64,000 nucleotides of DNA, taken from Candidatus Bathyarchaeia archaeon. Its GTDB lineage: Archaea; Thermoproteota; Bathyarchaeia; Bathyarchaeales; Bathycorpusculaceae. Of the stretch, positions 17,209 to 24,721 are shown one piece after another. The translations under genes were made by a program, and so were the position numbers. The stretch is taken from the NCBI GenBank assembly GCA_041447175.1, contig CP166960.1, forward strand, positions 1,752,519 to 1,816,518. Direction: 5' to 3'. The stretch's first letter is position 1. Every line of letters starts with the position of its first letter. The notes beneath the pieces were generated by a model, which was given only the letters and a program-made list of their open reading frames with translations, was not told the DNA's origin and did no database searches.

Positions 17209-18429
17209 CTATTGGGTTTTTAGAGCCAGGCTCTTCATTATGCGTTGCATTTCTGAGGCGGAGGCGTTGGTTCGGACGCCACGAGGGTTAAAATGCGTTG
17301 GCACCGCAAGGTAGCCCGCGTCTGTTAGGGCGCCAAAGAACGCGGCAACTGAGGGCGCGGGCAAACGAAATTTCCCGCTCAGTCTGTCCAACACATGATA
17401 CATCGGCGGCGCTTCTGCTTCGCCTCGGGTGAGTGTGAGGAGTTTGGCAAGTTTGCGGCTGTTTCGAAAAGCCCGTTGCTGGTTCTCTTGCAACATTGAA
17501 TCGATGAATGGGGCATCAAAGAGTTTGCCTATCCATAGGGGTCCTGCCCAGTCCATTGTGGCGCCGCATTCGGGGCATTTTCTGCCTGTTTCGGGGAACG
17601 GTTTAGCTGTGGTTTCGCGGTGTAGGCAGTTGAAGCAGTGGAGCAGGTAGCCCATCTGTTTGAGGCTGTCGTCGGCTTTCTGGCAGCCATAGCCGATTTG
17701 GGTGTAGACGCGGATGTAGTGGTCGCTGCAGTGGCTGAAAAGAACGTGGGTGCCGATGTCGTGTTTGGCTGCTGTTTGGGCGACGGCTCCTGCGAGGAGG
17801 CGGATGGCGAGTTCTTGGCAGTATTCGGTGCGTAGGGGTTTGCCGCCGTATTTGCGCAGGCAAGCTTTGGGGTGAACTCCGCAGAGGGGCGCCATGTCTG
17901 TGGCGGTGGTGGCAAGCAAGCCCTTGTTGCGTAGCGCCTGCACGGAGGCGTCAAGGTGGGGCGCGGGGGTTCCAAAGGGGTCAATGTCAACTACATCAAA
18001 CCGGGTCTTGGGGGCGCTGTGCTCGATGAGCAGCCGGTTAGCGTCCTTGTGGGCTATGGATACGCGGTCTTGCAGGTTGTTGAGGGCAACGTTGTGGGTG
18101 GCGAGTTGGACGCTGTGCAGGTTTATGTCGCCGCTGACCACTTCGTTGACCCCTTCAATTTCAGAGGCAAACCGCAGCCCCCTGATGCCCGTCGCGGTCA
18201 AGGGTTCACATATTTTTATTTCCCTGTCAACCATGCGTTGATAGGCTTGAAACACCAGCACGGAGAGGTCGCGGTTAAACTCCATGACGGGGTTGTAGAA
18301 AACGGGGGCTCGGCTGGGGGCGTAGTCGGAGGGGCAAACGCCAAAAGCTGAAAGCTTAGGAACCAAGAGGCAGATTTTGCCTTCGATTACGGTTTCGGAG
18401 GGAAAATCAGGTGTGTAGGGGGTACTCAT
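17209..18429 (-). CDS. trm1: tRNA (guanine26-N2)-dimethyltransferase Trm1
   Basis: Methylates G26 of tRNA with S-adenosylmethionine; universal in archaea and eukaryotes. The N-terminal methyltransferase domain has the catalytic motif DIDPFGTPAPH (about residues 149-159) and the family-specific FYNPVMEFNRD near residue 45. A C-terminal zinc-ribbon-like segment has CFNCLH with CPECGA (about 265-292), followed by the winged-helix-like terminal domain. The 406-residue length is normal. Divergent from the NTPase gene with 81 bases between starts. Confidence 0.94.
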   Translation of the reverse strand: MSTPYTPDFPSETVIEGKICLLVPKLSAFGVCPSDYAPSRAPVFYNPVMEFNRDLSVLVFQAYQRMVDREIKICEPLTATGIRGLRFASEIEGVNEVVSGDINLHSVQLATHNVALNNLQDRVSIAHKDANRLLIEHSAPKTRFDVVDIDPFGTPAPHLDASVQALRNKGLLATTATDMAPLCGVHPKACLRKYGGKPLRTEYCQELAIRLLAGAVAQTAAKHDIGTHVLFSHCSDHYIRVYTQIGYGCQKADDSLKQMGYLLHCFNCLHRETTAKPFPETGRKCPECGATMDWAGPLWIGKLFDAPFIDSMLQENQQRAFRNSRKLAKLLTLTRGEAEAPPMYHVLDRLSGKFRLPAPSVAAFFGALTDAGYLAVPTHFNPRGVRTNASASEMQRIMKSLALKTQ

Positions 18430-18510
18430 TATTTTTTGCGCCGCTTCGGTTTGTGTTGGAGAAAGGTTTTATGCTCATATTAGACTTCTGGTTAAGCTGA
18501 GGCAAAGACT

Positions 18511-19060
18511 TTGGAAAAAAGGGTTCTGGTTCTGACAGGGGCACCGGGTGTGGGCAAAACCACCGTGCTGGCAAAGACGGTTAGCGAATTGAAAGCACGA
18601 GGCATCAGGCGTTGGGGGCATGTTTAGCCGCGAAGTCCGCGAAGGGGGCACGCGGGTAGGGTTTGAGGTGGTGGATGTTGCTAACGCGAAAGTGGGCTGG
18701 CTGGCACACGTAAATGGGCAGGGGAGCCCACAGGTAGGCAAGTACCACGTTAACCTTGCAGACCTTGAAGCCATCGGCGTCAAAGCCATCTCGGAAGCCA
18801 CCGAAAAGCAAGATATGGTGGTTATTGACGAAGCTGGTCCGATGGAGCTGTTTTCGGAAAAATTCAAACAAGCCACACGCAAAGCATTGGAGAGCCAAAA
18901 GTTGATTCTTGCAGTGGTGCATCAGAAAGCCCAAGATAAACTGATTACAGAAGTAAAAGGCAGACCTGACACAGAAACCTTCATGGTTACCGTGGAAAAT
19001 AGGGAAACACTCAACGAGACATTAGCCGAAAAGGCGATGGCGTTTCTGCAGCAAACCTAA
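18511..19060 (+). pseudogene. THEP1-family nucleoside-triphosphatase with a frameshift
   Basis: The family hydrolyses NTPs and is about 180 residues long. The first 38 codons from TTG 18511 carry the P-loop GAPGVGKTT and then run into TAG at 18625. The rest of the domain (GG then MFSREVREGGTRVGFEV, Walker B VVIDEAGPME) continues in the +1 frame from 18620. Removing one base near 18610-18614 would rebuild the usual GxxxGGxxxxEVREGG joint. So this is either a broken gene or a base-call error in a G-rich run (TTGGGGG). GAGG 8 bases upstream supports the TTG start. Confidence 0.75.
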
Positions 19061-19443
19061 AGCCAAGCGGTTTTGATTTCGCCCACACCCTTAAAATGCG
19101 GGTCATCAGAAAGACAAGTTGCCTGCAGCATAGCCGCGGTCGCCGCGATGACGCTGTTAGCCATGTTGAGGCGGTATTTGTGGCGGAGTTGGGCGCTGGT
19201 TTTGGCGATTTCTGCGTCCACATTTACAATTTTGAAGTCTTTTTCCAGAAGCGTAGCCCTGAGCTCGGCGGTTTCTTGCCCTTCGGTCTCCAGGGTTAGC
19301 CAGTAGATTTCGTGCAGGACCATGGCGGAGATGAAGCGTTCTTTGGCGGTGCGGATGGCTTCGCGGGTTTTGTGGAGTATGGTGGCTTCTGGGCTGTAGT
19401 AGTGTTCGAGGAAGAATCGGGTGTCGTAGAGGGTTTTAGGCAT
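19057..19443 (-). CDS. PIN-domain ribonuclease toxin, VapC-like
   Basis: A PIN fold with acidic residues in YDTRFFLEHYY, EIYW, NVDAEIA and a late SDDPHF motif, consistent with metal-dependent RNA cleavage. The first catalytic Asp sits in DTRFF, as in the VapC subfamily that has DT/DS near the N terminus. It overlaps the end of the AbrB-type antitoxin gene by 8 bases and is the second gene of that pair. The C-terminal 4 bases overlap the convergent THEP1-like gene. Confidence 0.85.
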   Translation of the reverse strand: MPKTLYDTRFFLEHYYSPEATILHKTREAIRTAKERFISAMVLHEIYWLTLETEGQETAELRATLLEKDFKIVNVDAEIAKTSAQLRHKYRLNMANSVIAATAAMLQATCLSDDPHFKGVGEIKTAWL

Positions 19444-19666
19444 CTAGGTCCCTGAGTTTCTCGAGCATTTTTTTCATCTGGTCGGGCGTGGCGAACCGTG
19501 CGCCTGAGCCTGCCAGGTCGAGGGTGGATTTTTTGGGTCGGAGGAGGATGCCGTCGTTGGTGTCGAGGACTTGGAGGCGGGTGCCTTCTTCGATGTTGTA
19601 TTTTTCGCGGAGTTTGATGGGGATGGTGGTTTGGCCTTTGCGTGTGACTATGACTTCATCTTCCAT
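19436..19666 (-). CDS. SpoVT/AbrB-type antitoxin (VapB-like)
   Basis: Swapped-hairpin DNA-binding domain: VTRKGQTTIPIKLREKYNI then EEGTRLQVLDTNDGILLRP is the classic AbrB/MazE pattern over residues 7-45. The C-terminal about 25 residues should wrap the VapC toxin. The start ATG is just downstream of an operator array (19677-19749), so autoregulation by the antitoxin or the complex is expected. Confidence 0.88.
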   Translation of the reverse strand: MEDEVIVTRKGQTTIPIKLREKYNIEEGTRLQVLDTNDGILLRPKKSTLDLAGSGARFATPDQMKKMLEKLRDLDA

Positions 19667-19676
19667 ACCGATTCAC

Positions 19677-19749
19677 AGTACTACCTATTCTTGGTAGTAC
19701 TTATAAATTTTATTACACCACATAGGTACTACCCTACCAAAGTACTACC
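19677..19749. promoter_or_regulatory. Operator array and promoter of the vapBC pair
   Basis: Four half-sites of GTACTACC occur in 73 bases. AGTACTACC (19677-19685) and GGTAGTACT (19693-19701) form a perfect inverted repeat with a 7-base spacer between the start codon and a TATA-like box (TTTATAAG on the minus strand, about 19699-19708). Direct copies follow at 19726-19733 and 19741-19749. The repeat position overlapping the transcription start fits repression by the AbrB-type antitoxin. Confidence 0.7.
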
Positions 19750-19779
19750 AAATGCAACTCACAAAAACGCAAAAGCAAC

Positions 19780-20553
19780 TCAACTGACGACTTTCCGAAA
19801 CTGAAACAACGTCGCACTCATCGTAACCACGGCCACCAACCCAATCACCCCCCAAGCAGGAAGAATCGTCGCCCAATCATACCCCACAATCATAAACGCT
19901 CGACAAGCCTCCACAGCATAACTAATCGGGTTAAACTGCGACACAAACTGCACCCACTCCGGCAAAAAATCAAGCGGAAACAACGCCGGACTCAAAAACA
20001 ACAACGGAAAAGTAATAAACCCACCAATCGCAAAAACCGTCTCCGAACTCCGAGTCTTCATGCCAATAGCCAAAGAAATTCCCGACCACGCCAACCCAAA
20101 AAAGGCGATAGTAAAGAAAATAAACAGGACCCCAAGCACCCCTGTTACCACGTAGGCGCCCAAAAGGTAAGCCAGCCCCAAAATTATCGCGGACTGAATC
20201 ACCACCCTAAACGCATCACTAAGCAGTCTGCCCAGCAGAATCGCTGGACGCTGAACAGGCGTCACCAACATCTTCTGCAAATACCCCGAGTCAATGTCGG
20301 CAACAATCGAGTTTCCCGACTGCAACGCGCTGCTAAAAGCGTTCTGCAAAAGAATGCCCGCCGTTGCGAACTGCAGGTAACTCACCCCAGGCGGTAAAAC
20401 CCCCGGAACATTAGCAAGTCTTGTTAGCAGCTGGGTGAACAGAACCAGAAAAACAATGGGCTGAAACAAAGAGAAAAACAGCAGAATGGGGTTTCGAACC
20501 AGCTTCTTAAGGAACCGCACAAACAGGTAACGGGTATCAGAAAGCAGCGTCAT
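19780..20553 (-). CDS. ABC-2 type permease (DrrB-like)
   Basis: Membrane subunit with six predicted helices, for example LFFSLFQPIVFLVLF near the N terminus and GVIGLVAVVTMSATLF at the end. The ABC-2 signature region around GISLAIGMKTRSSETVFAIGG is present. It follows the ATPase gene with a one-base overlap (TAATG), so the two form a DrrAB-type exporter. Substrates of this class are drugs, lipids or polysaccharides; none can be named here. Confidence 0.88.
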   Translation of the reverse strand: MTLLSDTRYLFVRFLKKLVRNPILLFFSLFQPIVFLVLFTQLLTRLANVPGVLPPGVSYLQFATAGILLQNAFSSALQSGNSIVADIDSGYLQKMLVTPVQRPAILLGRLLSDAFRVVIQSAIILGLAYLLGAYVVTGVLGVLFIFFTIAFFGLAWSGISLAIGMKTRSSETVFAIGGFITFPLLFLSPALFPLDFLPEWVQFVSQFNPISYAVEACRAFMIVGYDWATILPAWGVIGLVAVVTMSATLFQFRKVVS

Positions 20554-21551
20554 TATCGTCTCCCCCTAAACGGCGTGGCGCTTTTTGCTCTAACAAGCTC
20601 TTCAGTGCGGATTCTTCGCCCCGTATGCTTCATGAAAACATCATCGAGGGTTGGCGAAGAAAACGTGACATAGGAAAGGCGAATGTCGCTGCTATCCAGC
20701 GCCCGTACGATGTCAGCTATGAGAATGCCTGCGTGTTTGGCGTACACATTGAGGCATTCTTCGGAGTCGAGGATTTCGGAGACCCCAGTCATGCTTTTGA
20801 TAAGTTCTTTTGCTCTAATGCGGTCTTTGGCGCAGTCTTCCAAGGCGATTTGAATGCTGTCGGCGCCGATTTCGCTTTTAAGTTGAGCAGGCGAGCCGCT
20901 GGCAACAATTTTGCCAAAATCGATAATGCTGAGGCGTTTGCAGAGGCGGTCCGCCTCCTCCAAGTACTGGGTGGTCAAAAAGATGGTTATGTCCTCTTCC
21001 TTGTTGAGCCTTTGCAGGTAGCTCCAGATGGTTGAACGTGATTGGGGGTCTAACCCCGTGGTGGGCTCATCCAGAAACAGAAGCTTAGGTTTGTTAATAA
21101 GGGCAGTTGCCAAGTCGAGGCGTTTTTTCATCCCACCAGAATAGTTACGAGCACGTTTATCCGCAACCCGCTTCAACTCCACCAACTCCAAAAGCTCATT
21201 GACGCGTGTTTTGAGTTCGCTGGTGTTCATTTGGAAAAAATGCCCTTGAAGTTCAAGGTTTTCTCTGCCTGAAAGGTCGCCGTCAACCGTTGTTTCTTGG
21301 CTTTGGACGCCTATGATTTTGCGGATTTTGCCGGCGTCCTGATTGATGCCGTAGCCTGCAACTTTGACTTCGCCGCGGGTTTTTTGAAGAAGCGTGGTTA
21401 GGATTTTGATGGTGGTGCTTTTGCCAGCGCCGTTGGGTCCCAGAAAACCGAAGAATTCGCCGTCTTGCACGTTGAAGGAGATTTGGTCTATGGCTTTGGT
21501 TCCGTCGGAGTAAACAAGAACTAGGTCTTTGACAGAAATTAAATCAGCCAT
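20553..21551 (-). CDS. ABC transporter ATP-binding protein (DrrA-like)
   Basis: Walker A GPNGAGKST (about residues 39-47), signature YSGGMKKRLDLA, Walker B LLFLDEPTTGLDP, and a C-terminal extension ending DVFMKHTGRRIR, which is typical of the DrrA/daunorubicin-resistance branch. First gene of a two-gene exporter operon with the permease. Promoter should lie in 21552-21600. Confidence 0.92.
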   Translation of the reverse strand: MADLISVKDLVLVYSDGTKAIDQISFNVQDGEFFGFLGPNGAGKSTTIKILTTLLQKTRGEVKVAGYGINQDAGKIRKIIGVQSQETTVDGDLSGRENLELQGHFFQMNTSELKTRVNELLELVELKRVADKRARNYSGGMKKRLDLATALINKPKLLFLDEPTTGLDPQSRSTIWSYLQRLNKEEDITIFLTTQYLEEADRLCKRLSIIDFGKIVASGSPAQLKSEIGADSIQIALEDCAKDRIRAKELIKSMTGVSEILDSEECLNVYAKHAGILIADIVRALDSSDIRLSYVTFSSPTLDDVFMKHTGRRIRTEELVRAKSATPFRGRR

Positions 21552-21680
21552 AAAATAGCCTACTATGCTAGGATTTCAGTTTGATATTAGGGTATGTGAC
21601 TGCGAAATTACACCCACACAGCGTCTTGGGCGGGGGTTAAGTGGCATTCCAGTGGAAATTGTAGTTTGTTGTAGTGTCGA

Positions 21681-21702
21681 TACAGTCACAAGTTTTTATA
21701 AG
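21681..21702 (+). promoter_or_regulatory. Promoter of putative structured RNA copy 1
   Basis: The element TACAGTCACAAG then TTTTTATAAG contains a good archaeal TATA box (21693-21702). The same 11-base upstream word TACAGTCACAA precedes the TATA box of the second RNA copy at 22326. Distance to the conserved RNA body is 47 bases from the start of the element, 44 in the other copy. This conservation argues for independent transcription. Confidence 0.6.
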
Positions 21703-21725
21703 GAAACACCAACACAAGATGTAGT

Positions 21726-21868
21726 CAGTGTCCTGAAGCCATCAGACGTTGCACCGAGTTTGGCGGGTCGAGCGTTAACACGCATGTAGGTTCCAAGTAA
21801 GTCCCCTCATCCCCAGTGAAGGTTTTCTATGCCTATGCGGGTTAACAAAGCAAAACCCGCCAAACACT
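21726..21868 (+). ncRNA. Putative structured non-coding RNA, copy 1
   Basis: No protein-coding frame fits. A perfect 10-bp outer stem pairs GTTTGGCGGG (21758-21767) with CCCGCCAAAC (21856-21865). Inside it GTTAAC/GTTAAC (21774-21779, 21841-21846), GCAT/ATGC and AGG/CCT extend the helix. The apical loop contains GTCCCCTCAT and CCCCAGTGAAG (21801-21821). The 5' part GTGTCCTGAAGCCATCA (21728 on) and the apical words recur at 22370-22461 in copy 2, where the inner stem has different bases but still pairs. A short T-run follows. Boundaries are approximate and no known RNA family was recognised. Confidence 0.6.
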
Positions 21869-21990
21869 CCTTTTGGAAAACAAAAGTGAGGCTCTGGCGC
21901 TCAGCACCACTTTAAGGATGCAAGCTTGACGTAGGTTTCTTGCAGACAGACCGTTGGTTCAAAAAGGAAACGAGTTTTGAGGTAGAGGAA

Positions 21991-22257
21991 ATGAATCGGC
22001 AAGAAGCCACCAATGTACTGCGAGAGTTAATAGTTGAATGCGATGGAATGCTTCTCCTGAGTTGTGTTTCTCTTTCACATGTAAAAACTCAAAATCCGAA
22101 TAAAACGGAAGATTATGAAATGTACATTTCCTGCGGAATCAACGAAAGGTTACGGAGAACCATGACGGCGGTTCTTGATAGGCACCAATTGGTTATGAAA
22201 GAGAAAAACTCGGGAAGCGGGGTGATTATCTTTCGCCCCAGCCACCAAAACGAATAA
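21991..22257 (+). CDS. Hypothetical protein, 88 aa, between two RNA copies
   Basis: Not recognised. Starts MNRQEATNVLRELIVECDG at an ATG preceded by GAGGTAGAGGA; an upstream in-frame TTG at 21940 is less likely. The protein looks like a small alpha-beta domain (helix, then strand LLLSCVSLSHV, then YEMYISCGINERLRRTM and a helix) ending in FRPSHQNE. It is sandwiched between two copies of a putative structured RNA on the same strand, which may be a coincidence or indicate a functional link. Confidence 0.6.
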   Translation: MNRQEATNVLRELIVECDGMLLLSCVSLSHVKTQNPNKTEDYEMYISCGINERLRRTMTAVLDRHQLVMKEKNSGSGVIIFRPSHQNE

Positions 22258-22325
22258 AAGCCATCAAAAAAACTAGAATAACGTAGATTTTTCATTAAAA
22301 ATTTAGACAAATGTTGTTGCATTTA

Positions 22326-22347
22326 TACAGTCACAAATTTATATTAA
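22326..22347 (+). promoter_or_regulatory. Promoter of putative structured RNA copy 2
   Basis: TACAGTCACAAA followed by the TATA-like TTTATATTAA. The upstream word is identical over 11 bases to that in front of copy 1 (21681), while the sequence between promoter and RNA body has diverged, so the shared word and TATA box are probably functional. Confidence 0.6.
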
Positions 22348-22365
22348 CTTTCGTTGGGAAATGTA

Positions 22366-22512
22366 TTTTGTGTCCTGAAGCCATCAAGCGTTGCATCAAG
22401 TTTGGCGGGTCAGGCGTAGGCAAAAACGCGGAATCAATTGTCCCCTCATTCCCCAGTAAAGTCCCCTTTTCTTCTCCGCGCCTAACCCACGAACCGAGGC
22501 CCGTCAAACCAT
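22366..22512 (+). ncRNA. Putative structured non-coding RNA, copy 2
   Basis: Shares with copy 1 a nearly identical 5' segment (from GTGTCCTGAAG at 22370-22380 through GTTTGGCGGG at 22400-22409, four differences) and the apical words GTCCCCTCAT and CCCCAGTAAAG (22440-22461). The outer stem pairs GTTTGGCGGG with CCCGTCAAAC (22500-22509), with a G-U pair where copy 1 has G-C. The inner helix uses different bases (GTAGG/CCTAAC and CGCGGA/TCCGCG at 22427-22432 and 22475-22480), so helix position is kept while sequence changes. Ends before AATTTT. Confidence 0.6.
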
Positions 22513-22570
22513 AATTTTGGGCACCCTGAGGCTTTAGTGAAAAACTTTTGGATTTTGGAGACGTAAGTTT

Positions 22571-22708
22571 TTGGTTGATTCAGGCAATGTTTGTCCTAAG
22601 TGTGGAAGAAACGCAATGGTGACTGAGGTTGATCCGAACTCGGGGCAGATTTTCATAGTCTGCTCCAACAAAGCGTGCCGCACAATAAAAGCAAAAGGCT
22701 GGTTCTAA
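22571..22708 (+). CDS. Small zinc-ribbon protein, 45 aa
   Basis: TTG-initiated frame with GGAGA about 9 bases upstream. The product reads NVCPKCGRNAMV then VCSNKACRTIKAKGWF, giving two CxxC-type knuckles (CPKC; CSNKAC) 23 residues apart, a classic zinc ribbon. Such proteins often bind nucleic acids or act as small partners in larger complexes. It follows the second RNA copy by 60 bases on the same strand. Confidence 0.65.
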   Translation: MVDSGNVCPKCGRNAMVTEVDPNSGQIFIVCSNKACRTIKAKGWF

Positions 22709-22802
22709 GAAAACAGTTTGTACGTAGCAGAATGTTGAGCCTAATGGTAATCAGGTTAAGCAAAACAACAGACGCGCAGTTCCAAAAACAGAAAGCCATA
22801 GA

Positions 22803-22848
22803 CCTATTTGGATGCTAATATTAATTCGATGCAGAACCTATAGAGGGG
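22803..22848 (+). repeat. Dispersed repeat, copy A
   Basis: The segment ATTCGATGCAGA with its flanks (22818-22847) matches the reverse complement of 34000-34030 with one substitution and one single-base insertion. Weaker similarity extends about 15-20 bases further (CCTATTTGG here, CCTATTAGG there). It lies just downstream of the stop of the ArsB-like gene. Confidence 0.55.
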
Positions 22849-22891
22849 AGGGTCGGCACTGTTAGATTCCACACGTATCGGAAGCGGAAAC

Positions 22892-24238
22892 TCAAAGAGT
22901 CAACGTGAAACCCGCACTCAACTCAAACCACAAAACCACAGATGCCACTCCTACCTCCACGATGGACAACACCGCGCCGACTTTGAGGTACTCTTTGAGG
23001 CTAATGTTTACGCCTTTCCGCCGCATGGTTTCCAGCCACATCAAAATCGCCAACGACCCCAACGGGAAAAAATGCGGACCCAAATTGTTCCCTATCAGGT
23101 TACTAAAAATCAGCCTTGTCAACTGGGTCCCGGATGCGCCGAGATGGTGAATGCTGAGCATGCCCAGAATCGTCATAGACCAGTTGTTTAGGAAACTGGC
23201 TCCCACAGTAACGACCATGCTGGGTACGAAGACGCCCAGCACTGACGGCAACTGGCTCGTTGTCTGCAGTGCTTGGGCTAAAAGGTTGGTTATGCCAGCG
23301 GTTTCTAGACCCTGCACCACGATAAAGATGCTAAACATAAAGAGCAATATGTCCCAGTTGATGTCACGGACCAATTGCAAAAGCCCCTTTCTGCTGCCGT
23401 TCACGGAGCCAGTATACCTGAGCATAAACCCATAGACGGCACCCAAAAAGACTGCACCGCTACAAATAACCAAAGAAACCGGGAACCTGCCCAGCGAAGT
23501 CAACACGTAACCCACATCCACCGCCGCCAACGTGCCAAAACAAATCCGCAGCAAAACCGGCGAAATCACCTGTTTCCCACCCGTCAACACGTCGGCTGCG
23601 GCGGGGTTGGAAACTTTAGGGATACTGTGTCGGAAAAACAGGTAGACAATAAGGATGCTACTTGTGATGGTTGCGACGGCGATGGGCGCCATGAATTTGA
23701 GGTGGTCAAGGAAGGTGTAGCCGAAGAAGTCGGCGCTTAGGATGTTGATGGGATTACTGGTTATAAGAGGCATGGCGGCGGTGTCAGCGATTAAGCCTGC
23801 ACTAAAGAGGTAGGCGAGTCTGCCTTTAGCGTCGATGTTGAGGCAGTTGATGATTTCGAGAACTATGGGAATTAGGATGAGAACGGCGCTGTCGTTAGCA
23901 AATAGGATGCTGACGACGACGGTGAGAAAGGTCACATAGAAGTAAAGCTTAAGGCCACTGCCTCTTGCTAACTTTACCACGCGCAGCGCTGCCCATTTGA
24001 AGAAGCCCATGGCATCTAAAACCACCGAGAGCGCCACGATGCCCAAAAAAGCCAGCGCCGCATCCCAGATGTCAAGAAAAGAAGCTGCCGCCTGACCCAT
24101 TGTGACGGTGCCCAGCAGAAGCGAAACCACTGCGCCGATGCCTGCCGCGTACCCCAGCCGTAAACCCCGCGGACGTCGAATCATCAAAAACAACGTCCCA
24201 GCAAAAACAGCTAACGCAGCAACCGACAGGGTGTCCAA
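22892..24238 (-). CDS. ArsB/NhaD-like anion permease
   Basis: Eleven to twelve hydrophobic segments over 448 residues, with the ion-transporter hallmark FANDSAVLILIPIVLEI in the first half and the paired re-entrant motif SFLNNWSMTILGMLSIHHLG in the second. The family exports arsenite or exchanges sodium or dicarboxylates; no arsR, arsA or arsC is adjacent, so arsenite is only one option. Monocistronic by position. Confidence 0.82.
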   Translation of the reverse strand: MDTLSVAALAVFAGTLFLMIRRPRGLRLGYAAGIGAVVSLLLGTVTMGQAAASFLDIWDAALAFLGIVALSVVLDAMGFFKWAALRVVKLARGSGLKLYFYVTFLTVVVSILFANDSAVLILIPIVLEIINCLNIDAKGRLAYLFSAGLIADTAAMPLITSNPINILSADFFGYTFLDHLKFMAPIAVATITSSILIVYLFFRHSIPKVSNPAAADVLTGGKQVISPVLLRICFGTLAAVDVGYVLTSLGRFPVSLVICSGAVFLGAVYGFMLRYTGSVNGSRKGLLQLVRDINWDILLFMFSIFIVVQGLETAGITNLLAQALQTTSQLPSVLGVFVPSMVVTVGASFLNNWSMTILGMLSIHHLGASGTQLTRLIFSNLIGNNLGPHFFPLGSLAILMWLETMRRKGVNISLKEYLKVGAVLSIVEVGVASVVLWFELSAGFTLTL

Positions 24239-24362
24239 ACAGAGCCTCGCATAGCTATAATGGCGATGTGTTCATCTATAAAAACTAATTTGCCTGTTGG
24301 GCAGGTTTAGGGTTGCATGTCTTTGATGTGTTGCTCGTATTGGGGTTCCCAAGCGGGGGAAG

Positions 24363-24651
24363 TTACATAGCCTGCTTAAGCTTGCCTTTATAGTAGAATC
24401 GGGTGTTTGGTGGAATAATTAAGGCATCGCCCGATTTAACCTCGTAAGGCATGTCTTTAATGAACCATGTTCCTGCGCCCTCGATGATGTAGAAGATGAA
24501 GTAGCTTTGGTATGCAGAAACTCCTCGGCGTGCCCTGTTTCAGTTTCCTGATAGACCACTTCCGCCTGCGGACACATCTCGTTGCTGTTATAATACGCAT
24601 CTTCACGCCGTACTTCTCGATGGCGAAGGCGTCGTCTTTTCGACAAAACAA
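24363..24651 (-). pseudogene. Cupin-domain protein broken by two frameshifts
   Basis: Three successive frames on one strand reconstruct one small cupin. Frame 1 from TTG 24651 gives FCRKDDAFAIEKYGVKMRI; frame 2 gives YNSNEMCPQAEVVYQETETG then HAEEFLHTK; frame 3 gives SYFIFYIIEGAGTWF then KSGDALIIPPNTRFYYKG, ending at TAA 24363. The HAEE and late PxxxR regions match the cupin metal site pattern. GGGAG lies before the TTG. It lies directly downstream of ilvC on the same strand. Decay or assembly errors could explain it. Confidence 0.6.
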
Positions 24652-24721
24652 CCTTTCTCCCTCAAACCTAAAACGCATACAGAAAATAAAAAAGGAAAGG
24701 GCGTTTAGCCGCTTAACGGGT

